DNA of 64,000 bases. It comes from Aggregatimonas sangjinii. Its GTDB lineage: Bacteria; Bacteroidota; Bacteroidia; Flavobacteriales; Flavobacteriaceae. The notes below the pieces were generated by a model, which saw nothing but the letters and a program-made list of their open reading frames with translations, had not been told where the DNA came from and searched no databases. Positions 56,887 through 64,000 of the stretch are shown here, piece by piece. A program made the position numbers and the translations under genes. Positions within the stretch are counted from its first letter, which is position 1, and each line of letters starts with the position of its first letter. The stretch lies in the NCBI RefSeq assembly GCF_005943945.1, contig NZ_CP040710.1:2243001-2307000 (forward strand), given 5' to 3'.

Positions 56887-57570
56887 ATGAAGAAAAAAAT
56901 CGTTGTTTTGACCGGTGCGGGAGTAAGTGCCGAAAGTGGAATAAATACCTTTCGCGATGCCGACGGACTATGGGAAGGACATGATGTGATGGAGGTTGCC
57001 TCGCCCCAAGGTTTTGCACGAAATCCCGAACTGGTATTGGATTTTTACAATCAAAGGAGAAAACAACTAGCGCAAGTCGAGCCAAATGCCGCCCATATGG
57101 CCTTGGCCGAATTGGAAACTTCTCACGAGGTTACGATTATCACCCAAAATGTGGATGATCTTCACGAACGCGGTGGTAGCACTAACGTTATTCACCTGCA
57201 CGGTGAACTTTTAAAGGCACGTAGTGTAAACAACGAACATACCGTACTTGACTGGAAAAAAGATCTGAATTTGGGTGACCTATCGTCGGAAGGAGATCAG
57301 CTACGACCCCATATCGTTTGGTTTGGCGAGATGGTTCCCCTGTTGGAAACGGCAGCCAACATTGTTGAACAGGCCGATACCGTAATTATTATAGGCACAT
57401 CAATGCAGGTATATCCAGCAGCGGGGCTTGTGAATTTTGCCCAACCGGGTACGCCTATTTATTTTATAGATCCCAAGCCAAGTATTTCGGAGAATGATTT
57501 TGAAAACCTCACAATCATAAAAGATACGGCTGCCAGTGGAGTTCCTGCATTGGTGGCCCGGTTAAAGTAG
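56887..57570 (+). CDS. Sirtuin (NAD-dependent protein deacylase), cysteine-free
   Basis: 227 residues from ATG 56887 (a TTG at 56881 would add two). Sir2 motifs: TGAGVSAESGINTFR, TQNVDDLHERGG and catalytic H105 in HLHG. FYNQRR (Y54, R57) matches the Tyr/Arg pair that reads succinyl/malonyl groups in SIRT5-class enzymes. Unlike usual sirtuins it contains no cysteine at all, so the structural zinc site is absent. It removes acyl groups from lysines. TATTTTTG at 56799-56806 with TTTG 16 bp upstream may be its promoter. It precedes the HEAT-like gene by 7 nt. Confidence 0.92.
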   Translation: MKKKIVVLTGAGVSAESGINTFRDADGLWEGHDVMEVASPQGFARNPELVLDFYNQRRKQLAQVEPNAAHMALAELETSHEVTIITQNVDDLHERGGSTNVIHLHGELLKARSVNNEHTVLDWKKDLNLGDLSSEGDQLRPHIVWFGEMVPLLETAANIVEQADTVIIIGTSMQVYPAAGLVNFAQPGTPIYFIDPKPSISENDFENLTIIKDTAASGVPALVARLK

Positions 57571-57577
57571 CACACGC

Positions 57578-58138
57578 ATGACCAAGACCGAATTGTATGA
57601 ATTGTTGGACTATGTAAACCATTCTAGGGAAAAACGCATGGAAATGGCGCGTATGGTGCTGAGCAATAGCGAATTGGTTCAGCCATTGTTCGAAATCGGG
57701 TTTGATGTGGATAATCCCATTTCAAGCAAGGCCTGCTGGATTCTAGAGTTTACGGCTAGAGAAAAATTGGCTTATATTTTTCCACATCTAGACGTATTTA
57801 CGACGGGTTTGGGAATCGTTCATTTCGACTCTTCGATTAGACCCTTAGCTAAAATATGTGAACTCCTTGTCGTTTCGTACTATTCCAAAGAAAAGAACAC
57901 CACTCAGAAAGCTTTGACCCGTGTACATCTGGAAAGCATAACCGAAGCGTGTTTCGATTGGTTGATAGGCGACTCGAAAGTTGCTCCAAAGGCATATGCG
58001 ATGACATCCCTGTTATTATTAGGTCAGACTTTTGATTGGATACATCCGGAATTAAAAATTATTGTAGAACAGCATTATGCTACCGGCAGTGCTGCTTACA
58101 AAGCACGGGCTAGAATGGTCTTGGCGAAGCTAAAATGA
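57578..58138 (+). CDS. Helical-repeat protein upstream of purB, unknown
   Basis: 186 residues, all helical, with repeats suggestive of HEAT/armadillo units (REKRMEMARMVLSNSELVQPL, SSKACWILEFTAREK, VAPKAYAMTSLLLLGQTF). No signal peptide. Homologues in flavobacteria are sometimes labelled adenylosuccinate lyase, but no lyase motif is present; the label seems copied from neighbouring purB. It is probably cotranscribed with the sirtuin 7 nt upstream. Confidence 0.75.
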   Translation: MTKTELYELLDYVNHSREKRMEMARMVLSNSELVQPLFEIGFDVDNPISSKACWILEFTAREKLAYIFPHLDVFTTGLGIVHFDSSIRPLAKICELLVVSYYSKEKNTTQKALTRVHLESITEACFDWLIGDSKVAPKAYAMTSLLLLGQTFDWIHPELKIIVEQHYATGSAAYKARARMVLAKLK

Positions 58139-58373
58139 GTTACAAGTTTATCTGGTGGCTCACAAAATACATGCGGTCTGAGCCTTGTGCCGATATGTAG
58201 ATTTAGTAGGATAATTACATTTTACCGAAACCTTTGAGTCCTATAGGAGGTTCCCAAAGGCCTTACGGCGGATGCATTTCTTTTTTTGAATCTGAAATTG
58301 GTGTTCTGCCCTAAACTTCCCCAACTATTGGCTATCTTTGCCTTTTTGCAAAAACTAACCAATTCCATACCTA

Positions 58374-59717
58374 ATGTCATTAGATTACTTGAACGCGATT
58401 TCCCCTATTGATGGGCGCTACAGAAATAAAACGGAGAATCTAGCCCCTTATTTTTCGGAGGAAGCATTGATCAAATACCGTGTTCTTGTTGAAATCGAAT
58501 ACTTTATCGCATTATGCGAAATTCCCTTACCGCAACTGAGCAGTTTTGATGTATCAAAATTCCCGGTCTTACGGGAGATTTACAAAAATTTCGATACGGA
58601 AGACGCGCAAACCATCAAAGAAATCGAAAAAACTACAAACCACGATGTCAAAGCCGTTGAATATTTTATCAAGGATAAGTTCGATACATTGGGCCTTCGG
58701 GACCATAAGGAATTCATCCATTTTGGATTGACCTCTCAGGACATCAATAATACCGCGATTCCGCTTTCCATCAAAGAGGCGATGAACGAGGTGTACGTTC
58801 CGAAGTATCAAGAGGTGTTCGAGAAATTAAAGGAACTTGCGACGGAGTGGGCAGACATACCGATGTTGGCCAGAACACACGGTCAGCCGGCCTCCCCTAC
58901 CCGGCTTGGAAAGGAAATCGAGGTTTTCGTCGTGCGGCTGAAGGAACAATTCAATTTGCTGAACGACGTTCCCAGTGCGGCCAAATTCGGCGGGGCAACA
59001 GGAAATTACAATGCGCATAAAGTGGCGTACCCAGACATCGACTGGAAAGCATTCGGACAGCGTTTCGTTCAGGAAAAATTGGGCTTGCACCATTCCTTCC
59101 CCACCACACAAATTGAACATTATGATCACTTGGCCGCTCTTTTTGATGGGCTAAAGCGAATCAATACCATTATTTTAGATTTGGATAGGGATTTCTGGAC
59201 CTATGTCTCTATGGATTATTTTAAACAGAAAATCAAAAAGGGCGAAGTGGGATCATCAGCCATGCCGCACAAGGTGAATCCCATTGATTTTGAAAATTCC
59301 GAAGGGAATCTCGGTATCGCCAATGCCTTGTTCGAACATCTGTCTGCAAAACTTCCAATATCAAGGCTACAAAGGGATTTGACCGATAGCACGGTACTTC
59401 GCAATGTAGGTGTTCCCTTTGCGCATACTATGATCGCATTTCAATCTACCCTCAAGGGATTGGGCAAATTGTTACTGAACAAGGAAAAATTCGATCAAGA
59501 TCTTGAAAATAACTGGGCAGTCGTAGCTGAGGCCATTCAAACGATCTTACGACGGGAAGGATATCCAAACCCTTATGAGGCCTTAAAGGGATTGACCCGA
59601 ACGAACGCCCAAATCACCAAAGATTCCCTTGCGAATTTTATAGATACCTTGAATATATCCGATGGTATCAAAACAGAACTGAAGGCGATTACCCCTAGCA
59701 ATTATACCGGGATTTAG
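58374..59717 (+). CDS. purB: Adenylosuccinate lyase
   Basis: 447 residues. Fumarase/aspartase superfamily signature GSSAMPHKVNPIDFEN, HFGLTSQDINNT and RTHGQPASPTRLGKE. It acts twice in purine synthesis. A -7 element TATCTTTG (58333-58340) sits 33 nt before the ATG; no TTG lies at the expected distance. Confidence 0.97.
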   Translation: MSLDYLNAISPIDGRYRNKTENLAPYFSEEALIKYRVLVEIEYFIALCEIPLPQLSSFDVSKFPVLREIYKNFDTEDAQTIKEIEKTTNHDVKAVEYFIKDKFDTLGLRDHKEFIHFGLTSQDINNTAIPLSIKEAMNEVYVPKYQEVFEKLKELATEWADIPMLARTHGQPASPTRLGKEIEVFVVRLKEQFNLLNDVPSAAKFGGATGNYNAHKVAYPDIDWKAFGQRFVQEKLGLHHSFPTTQIEHYDHLAALFDGLKRINTIILDLDRDFWTYVSMDYFKQKIKKGEVGSSAMPHKVNPIDFENSEGNLGIANALFEHLSAKLPISRLQRDLTDSTVLRNVGVPFAHTMIAFQSTLKGLGKLLLNKEKFDQDLENNWAVVAEAIQTILRREGYPNPYEALKGLTRTNAQITKDSLANFIDTLNISDGIKTELKAITPSNYTGI

Positions 59718-59729
59718 TGAAAGAGCAAC

Positions 59730-59760
59730 AAATTATCGCAATCGCATTATCAGATAATTT
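59730..59760 (+). terminator. Weak hairpin after purB
   Basis: AAATTATC (59730-59737) can pair with GATAATTT (59753-59760); AT-rich, with a poor T-run. It is a weak candidate only. Confidence 0.3.
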
Positions 59761-59841
59761 TCGGATTTCTTAATCTTCGTTCGTATATTGAAGGCAGGCA
59801 GAAAGGCCAACTAACAAACACTACTAAAAGGAACAACAACC

Positions 59842-60741
59842 ATGGAAGATAAATTTTCGATTACGGATGCAACTACGAAGTTATGGGACAAACTCGATGG
59901 GTGGATCGACGCTATAATTCTTAAATTACCAAATATTGTAATGGCCTTGCTGGTCATCATCCTCTTCTATATCCTCGCAAGGGTCTTACGCAAATTCTTT
60001 AAGAATGTATTACTCAAAAAAGTAAGCCAAGTCTCTATTCAGGAGATTATTAGCAAAGTGGTGTTCGTATCCGTTCTGCTAATTGGATTTTTCGTAGCGT
60101 TGGGCGTTCTAGAATTGGATAAGGTTCTTACCAGTATTCTTGCCGGTGCCGGGGTTATCGGTCTGGCGGTGGGCTTGGCCTTACAAGGCACATTGAGCAA
60201 TACCTTCGGTGGGTTGATACTTTCCTTTATGCCACAGCTTAAAATAAACGATTGGATCGAAGCAGAGGGTACATCAGGAAAAGTTACGGAAATCTCACTT
60301 CGAAACATTATCATTACCCAAGCCGATAATAATATGGTAGTCATACCCAATTCAAAATTCATAGACGGGGCTTTTACCAACTACACCCTCAATAAAAGAG
60401 GTAGGGTCTTCGTGAGTTGTGGTGTGGGATATGAAAGTGACCTCCAGGCTGTAGAAAATCTTACGGTAAAAGTTATCCAAGATAATTTTGAACAACAGGA
60501 CAACGAAGAAGTCGAGTTTTTCTTTACGGAATTCGGTGGCAGTTCGATCAATTTTGTGGTTCGTTTCTGGACCGACCTTCAAAACAAAAAAATGGAGCTT
60601 GCGAGCCAGCATAAAGCCATTAAATTGATCAAAACGCATTTCGATCAAAAAGACATCAATATTCCTTTCCCGATCCGCACATTGGATTTTGGAAAAAACA
60701 ACTTGACCATATTATCGGAGAAAGGCGAGAGTTCTTCCTAA
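59842..60741 (+). CDS. MscS-family mechanosensitive channel
   Basis: 299 residues. Three membrane helices, with the pore-lining glycine/alanine-rich third one (GAGVIGLAVGLALQGTLSNTFGGLILSF), then a cytosolic beta domain (NDWIEAEGTSGKVTEISLRNIII, VVIPNSKF). It releases solutes during osmotic downshift. It is a single gene; downstream lies the palindromic repeat that may end transcription. Confidence 0.93.
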   Translation: MEDKFSITDATTKLWDKLDGWIDAIILKLPNIVMALLVIILFYILARVLRKFFKNVLLKKVSQVSIQEIISKVVFVSVLLIGFFVALGVLELDKVLTSILAGAGVIGLAVGLALQGTLSNTFGGLILSFMPQLKINDWIEAEGTSGKVTEISLRNIIITQADNNMVVIPNSKFIDGAFTNYTLNKRGRVFVSCGVGYESDLQAVENLTVKVIQDNFEQQDNEEVEFFFTEFGGSSINFVVRFWTDLQNKKMELASQHKAIKLIKTHFDQKDINIPFPIRTLDFGKNNLTILSEKGESSS

Positions 60742-60770
60742 TCCGAATTTTTAAAATAACGGTAAAAAAG

Positions 60771-60906
60771 AAAGCGGCTGTCTAAAAAGTATTTTTAGCC
60801 CTATTTGCGAGGCACGAAGCAATCTGTAACTTGTCGGTATTGACAGACGGATTACTTCGCTTTGCTCGTAATGACGTTTAGCTTATACTTTTTAGACAGC
60901 CGCTTT
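60771..60906. repeat. 136-bp palindromic element with perfect 22-bp arms
   Basis: The left arm at 60771-60792 (starting AAAGCGGCTGTC) is the exact reverse complement of the right arm at 60885-60906 (ending GACAGCCGCTTT). The inner part contains a GCGAGGCACGAAGCAATCTG stretch facing ACGGATTACTTCG...CTCGTAATGACG, an imperfect second inverted repeat of the widespread ATTGCGAGG...GAAGCAATC type. There is no coding capacity. It lies between convergent mscS and DUF4252 genes, so it may also serve as a terminator. It could be a MITE-like or large REP-like repeat. Confidence 0.8.
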
Positions 60907-60926
60907 TGTATCAAGTCGATACGGTT

Positions 60927-61466
60927 CTATCCTTTGAGGAATTCCCCTATGGCATCCAAACCTTCGCCCTTGTAGTCCGATTTCTCCAAGGTTTTCAGAA
61001 ACTTGGCCAAGTGTGCCGGGTTCATATCATTGCCCAATACCCTAACCAGAACAAATCCCTTTTCCTTACTATCCCCGTAAATAATAACCTCATCAATGGC
61101 GTCATCCTCACCTAAGTACTTGATGGTGGCTTTGCCATAAGGGGTATTCATTTTCATTAATTCATTGAATTCGGGATTTTTAAGAATGGCCTTCACTTTC
61201 GTTTTCTCGGTGGTATAGGCATCCTCGTTGGTATCGTCTTTCTTAAAAGCCAAGACATTCATTTTATTGAGCGACTCGAGTGCCTCTTTTTCCTCCCCGC
61301 TAAGGTCTGCCTTCTTTAAGTTCAAAAGACTAACAGGAAGGTCTACGGAAAGAAAGTTCGGGTTCTCCGCACTATCTACGTAGTACTCTTGAAGGCTTTG
61401 CGTAGATGAGCATGCTGTAAAAAGCAATGCAATAAATAATCCTAATATGGGTGGTGTTCTTTTCAT
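60927..61466 (-). CDS. DUF4252-family lipoprotein
   Basis: 179 residues with a lipoprotein signal (IALLFTACSSTQ). The DUF4252 domain has LLNLKKADLSGEEKEALESLNKMNVLAFK and ends with LAKFLKTLEKSDYKGEGL. Function unknown. Third and last of three such genes that follow an ECF sigma and putative anti-sigma gene; it is the most diverged and the only lipoprotein of the three. Confidence 0.82.
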   Translation of the reverse strand: MKRTPPILGLFIALLFTACSSTQSLQEYYVDSAENPNFLSVDLPVSLLNLKKADLSGEEKEALESLNKMNVLAFKKDDTNEDAYTTEKTKVKAILKNPEFNELMKMNTPYGKATIKYLGEDDAIDEVIIYGDSKEKGFVLVRVLGNDMNPAHLAKFLKTLEKSDYKGEGLDAIGEFLKG

Positions 61467-61520
61467 GATGTTTCGGTTTCAAATATTCTTAAAATACATA
61501 GCGTGCACACGGCGCAGTCT

Positions 61521-62063
61521 CTATTTTCCTCTTTCTGCATGGTTCAACTCCTTAGGTAGGTCCATCTTATTGGTCAACGAACCGATTTTCCGCAAATCGA
61601 TGTTTCCGGTCAAGGTGACCAAAATGGTTTCCAATTTACGACCATTGATGTCGAGATCGGTATTTTCGAAACCCGATACGAACATGAGTAGCTCCGTTAC
61701 ATGATTATCATCCTTTCCTTCCTTCACGTAAAACTTTACGTTTACATCCTTGTCCTTTACCCGCATCAATTCCTCTAGCGAGGAGGACTTCAAATATTTC
61801 TTCACAGTAGATGTCATATCGGCGGATACCGCTTTGTCTTCCGTAACAAATACTTTGATACCATTAAGCCCTTTCGCCAACTCCATAAATTCCTTGGCGT
61901 CCTCGTCACCTTCAAAATCAACTGCGCTGACAAGGTTAATAAGCCCTTTGTTGATGGTAATGGCCGCCACATGGTCCATTTCTTCATATTTATCAAAGAT
62001 GGATTGGGAAAAGCCCAATACCGGGAAGATTGCGATCAAAATTACTACAAGTGATTTTCTCAT
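61521..62063 (-). CDS. DUF4252-family exported protein
   Basis: 180 residues. Signal peptide (VVILIAIFPVLGFSQS), then IFDKYEEMDHVAAITINKGLINL and the shared KVFVTEDKAVSADMTSTVKKYL and VKFYVKEGKDDNHVTELLMFVSG. Clearly a paralogue of the next gene upstream. Exported, function unknown. 54 nt separate it from the lipoprotein gene downstream. Confidence 0.85.
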   Translation of the reverse strand: MRKSLVVILIAIFPVLGFSQSIFDKYEEMDHVAAITINKGLINLVSAVDFEGDEDAKEFMELAKGLNGIKVFVTEDKAVSADMTSTVKKYLKSSSLEELMRVKDKDVNVKFYVKEGKDDNHVTELLMFVSGFENTDLDINGRKLETILVTLTGNIDLRKIGSLTNKMDLPKELNHAERGK

Positions 62064-62202
62064 GATTTTCGTTTTAGAATGGACTTGACTTTAATTGCTG
62101 TCAAATTCAAGATGAATTGATTGATGAATGATTATATAATGGTCGGCGGCAACCCATTTCTTGAAGTAATACATTACCTCCGACCGAATACTGATTTGAT
62201 TT

Positions 62203-62772
62203 TTATTTTTTGCCCTTATTCCCGGCTTTCCCAAGTTCTTTCCCTCCTGGAAGATCCATCTTCTCGGTTAATTTGCCGATTTGGGTGAGGTCGATATCGC
62301 CTGTTAGCGAGAGTAAAACGGTTTCTAATTTTCGACCGTTCACTTCTATTTCGTCCATTTCTTTCATTTCCGAAAGTCCCGTTACGAACATTAAAAGCTC
62401 TTTTACATGATCGTCGTCTTTGCCTTCCTTTACATAGAACTTTACGTTGGACCCTCCGTCGCGAACACGCATCAGTTCTTCGTAGTTCGAACTTTTCAAG
62501 CGTTTGGTTGTCCAGCTGGCGATATCTTTTGAAACGGATTCATTTTCGGTAGTGATTACCTTAAAACTGGTAATGGAGTTCACCAAATCGAAAAATTCCT
62601 GCGCCTCGGGATCATCCGAGCTGATGCTCATCTTGGCCAACATTTGAAACATCTTGGGTTGCATGGCAACGAAAGTAACCTCATCGTTATCTTCGTATTT
62701 ATCGAAAATATCCTGTGCCGATGTCAAAACCGGTGCGAGCACCACTGCTATTAATACTAATATCTTTTTCAT
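62203..62772 (-). CDS. DUF4252-family exported protein
   Basis: 189 residues. Signal peptide (ILVLIAVVLAPVLTSAQ), then IFDKYEDNDEVTFVAMQPKMFQML, and VKFYVKEGKDDDHVKELLMFVTG shared with its neighbour; the C-terminus is lysine- and glycine-rich. The pair look like a tandem duplication. A 139-bp gap separates it from the next copy and 34 bp from the anti-sigma-like gene, with no obvious extra promoter. Confidence 0.85.
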   Translation of the reverse strand: MKKILVLIAVVLAPVLTSAQDIFDKYEDNDEVTFVAMQPKMFQMLAKMSISSDDPEAQEFFDLVNSITSFKVITTENESVSKDIASWTTKRLKSSNYEELMRVRDGGSNVKFYVKEGKDDDHVKELLMFVTGLSEMKEMDEIEVNGRKLETVLLSLTGDIDLTQIGKLTEKMDLPGGKELGKAGNKGKK

Positions 62773-62806
62773 GATTTTAAATTTATTTGTGTTAAGGGGA
62801 ATTTGA

Positions 62807-63238
62807 TTATTTAATTAAGAATTTATTCGTGTTCTTGTCGAACTCTTCCAGACGCGAAAGCTGATCAGTACCTTTATTGAAATTGATGGCGAGCAGTGAA
62901 AAGGCTTCCTGTGCCGCCGCGATTTCTTCTTGGGTATAGGTCTCTTCCAACGATCTTTCCGTGGTTCGGTTAAAATAGACGCCGACTAAGAGTACTGCTA
63001 CCGCTGCAACGGAAACCCATCTGAATAGTTGTTTTCGTATTCCTGTTTTTATAGGTACCGGTTTGGTAAAGCGCTCTTCCTTGGCATGTGAAAAGTACTG
63101 AAACATAGGGGCGTATTGTGCTAGATGTGTCGCTACACTTTCCGAAGCAAAATATTGTCGTAATGTTTCTTCTTCGGCAACGGTCGCTGTGGCCTCAAAA
63201 TACTTTTCTATTAATTTTTCTATGTTATGCGATTCCAT
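62807..63238 (-). CDS. Putative membrane anti-sigma factor
   Basis: 143 residues. An N-terminal helical part begins IEKLIEKYFEATATVAEEETLRQYF, like anti-sigma domains, with one transmembrane helix (FRWVSVAAVAVLLVGVYF, ~72-90) and a periplasmic helical tail. It overlaps the ECF sigma gene by 14 nt, the classic sigma/anti-sigma arrangement. I infer its role from topology and position, since the sequence family is not one I can name. Confidence 0.65.
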   Translation of the reverse strand: MESHNIEKLIEKYFEATATVAEEETLRQYFASESVATHLAQYAPMFQYFSHAKEERFTKPVPIKTGIRKQLFRWVSVAAVAVLLVGVYFNRTTERSLEETYTQEEIAAAQEAFSLLAINFNKGTDQLSRLEEFDKNTNKFLIK

Positions 63239-63734
63239 AATTATGTTTTTGCACTAATTTTTCTCTTACTGTTTTTCTGGCCCGTGATAAGGCTACTCTT
63301 ACGGTACCCGCCTGCATATCCAACATTTGGGCGATTTCATCGAAATCGTATTGTTCTACATCCCGCAATTGCAATACCATTTTTTGTTGTTCGGGCAACT
63401 CTTCCATGATTTTTTCCACCCAACTTAAACTGTCCTTGGTCTCCAACTGCCGTTGTAAGGAGGTGTTTCCATCCTCATAATTGCTGTGAACTAGTTTCAG
63501 GTTTGTCGCTTGTTTTGATTTCAAACGGTCCAAGCAAAAGTTTTTCGTCATGGTCATGGCAAATGCCTCTACATTGTTATAAGAGTCCATTACCTTATTC
63601 TTCTTCCATAGTTTCAGCAATATCTCCTGCGTCGCATCTTCCGCTTCTTCCGTAGAAGTAAGCAAGCGCTTTGCCATGCGGAACAACTTGTCCTTAAAAG
63701 GCATCACTATATTTAAAAACTCTGACTGTTGCAT
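63225..63734 (-). CDS. ECF RNA polymerase sigma factor
   Basis: 169 residues from ATG 63734; a TTG at 63758 would add eight. Sigma region 2 (FKDKLFRMAKRLLTSTEEAEDATQEILLKLWKK) and region 4 (ELPEQQKMVLQLRDVEQYDFDEIAQMLDMQAGTVRVALSRARK) are clear, with no region 3, so it belongs to the ECF group. First gene of the operon sigma - anti-sigma-like - three DUF4252 genes, preceded by a matching ECF-type promoter. Confidence 0.93.
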   Translation of the reverse strand: MQQSEFLNIVMPFKDKLFRMAKRLLTSTEEAEDATQEILLKLWKKNKVMDSYNNVEAFAMTMTKNFCLDRLKSKQATNLKLVHSNYEDGNTSLQRQLETKDSLSWVEKIMEELPEQQKMVLQLRDVEQYDFDEIAQMLDMQAGTVRVALSRARKTVREKLVQKHNYGIA

Positions 63735-63785
63735 GCTCTTGGCGGTTGTTGTTTGCAATTGGTTCGTTACCGTTTACATAAGGAA

Positions 63786-63811
63786 GACGAACTATAACGA
63801 ATTTTGTTACA
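63786..63811 (-). promoter_or_regulatory. ECF-type promoter of the sigma operon
   Basis: On the minus strand TGTAAC (63811-63806), then CGTC (63789-63786), with 16 bp between the AAC and CGTC. This is the usual ECF pattern (AAC, N16-17, CGTC), suggesting the sigma factor activates its own operon. Confidence 0.65.
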
Positions 63812-64000
63812 CGAATTTTTTTATTCCGGACAACCGCCCTATTTTAGGGGGCTGTTTGTTGATTCTCATATGTACTTCCGGTGAAATTAACGAACCCAGA
63901 AGGTAGGGCAATCGCTTTTGGTAGGGTTTTTGAAAAAGGGATTGTTATTTAAACAAATCCGAAACACGGGAAAGTACGTAAGTAATTGGAACAAACAGTG
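63812..64000. other. Window end, no gene seen
   Basis: Region upstream of the ECF operon. A small hairpin with stem CCCTA/TAGGG lies near 63837-63849. No gene or tRNA is apparent before the window ends; what follows is unknown. Confidence 0.4.

Noticed and set aside
57578-58138. Second adenylosuccinate lyase
   Set aside because: No fumarase/aspartase signature; the true purB is at 58374-59717.

Overview
The window looks like a chromosome segment from a marine member of the Flavobacteriaceae (Bacteroidota), near Maribacter, Zobellia or Muricauda. Four things point there. Promoters match the Bacteroidota form TTG-N(18-20)-TAnnTTTG (upstream of rplS, rpsF, hisS and a DEAD-box helicase). Gene families restricted to this group are present (DUF4249, DUF4252, DUF4294, DUF6095, DUF6495, a type IX secretion tail). 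There are two TonB-dependent receptors with N-terminal carboxypeptidase-regulatory domains. The order thioesterase - dnaA - low-Mr tyrosine phosphatase - RsmI-like methyltransferase is common in this family. Most of the window is ordinary core genome. I see no tRNA or rRNA gene, CRISPR array, prophage or intact insertion sequence.

Layout. 1-918 is gene-poor. 919-6059 (minus) holds a large secreted metallophosphoesterase, then prmC, a RidA-like gene and a LOG-family gene. 6143-9275 (plus) is an overlapping run: ribD, HAD phosphatase, EamA transporter, YigZ. 9314-12570 is the dnaA neighbourhood. 12699-15818 (minus) is cell wall: a lytic-transglycosylase-like protein, mltG, a GNAT and dapF. 15955-21705 (plus) has an HtrA protease, a long-form GAPDH, a membrane coiled-coil protein, a GNAT, trmD and rplS. 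21709-22546 has no gene but shows RNA-like secondary structure. 22547-31503 has monomeric isocitrate dehydrogenase, a TonB receptor/DUF4249 pair, glycerate kinase, two small family-specific genes and an M42 peptidase. 31550-38944 has a NUDIX hydrolase, hisS, an Oar-like TonB receptor and the rpsF-rpsR-rplI operon. 39178-47516 has a LytTR regulator, priA, DUF2147, YihY, nadC, rlmH and a SerB-SerA fusion. 47928-49240 is a SatD/DUF3307 gene pair behind a 14-bp inverted repeat. 49353-59717 has rdgB, a DEAD-box helicase, a GH13 lipoprotein, trmH, a cysteine-free sirtuin and purB. 59842-63811 has an MscS channel, a 136-bp palindromic repeat, and an ECF sigma / putative anti-sigma / triple DUF4252 operon with its own ECF-type promoter.

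Most worth a second look: (1) the SatD-DUF3307 module. SatD carries a GDEF-like motif and an upstream Asp, as in nucleotide-cyclase or polymerase palm folds, plus a C-terminal helix-turn-helix. Its partner is a multi-pass membrane protein and its promoter region carries a long inverted repeat. (2) A possible structured RNA of about 390 nt between rplS and the isocitrate dehydrogenase gene. (3) The palindromic repeat at 60771-60906 with perfect 22-bp arms. (4) The ECF-controlled triple DUF4252 operon. (5) The phosphoserine phosphatase-phosphoglycerate dehydrogenase fusion with a non-ATG start. Family names come from recognising motifs by eye; no database search was run.
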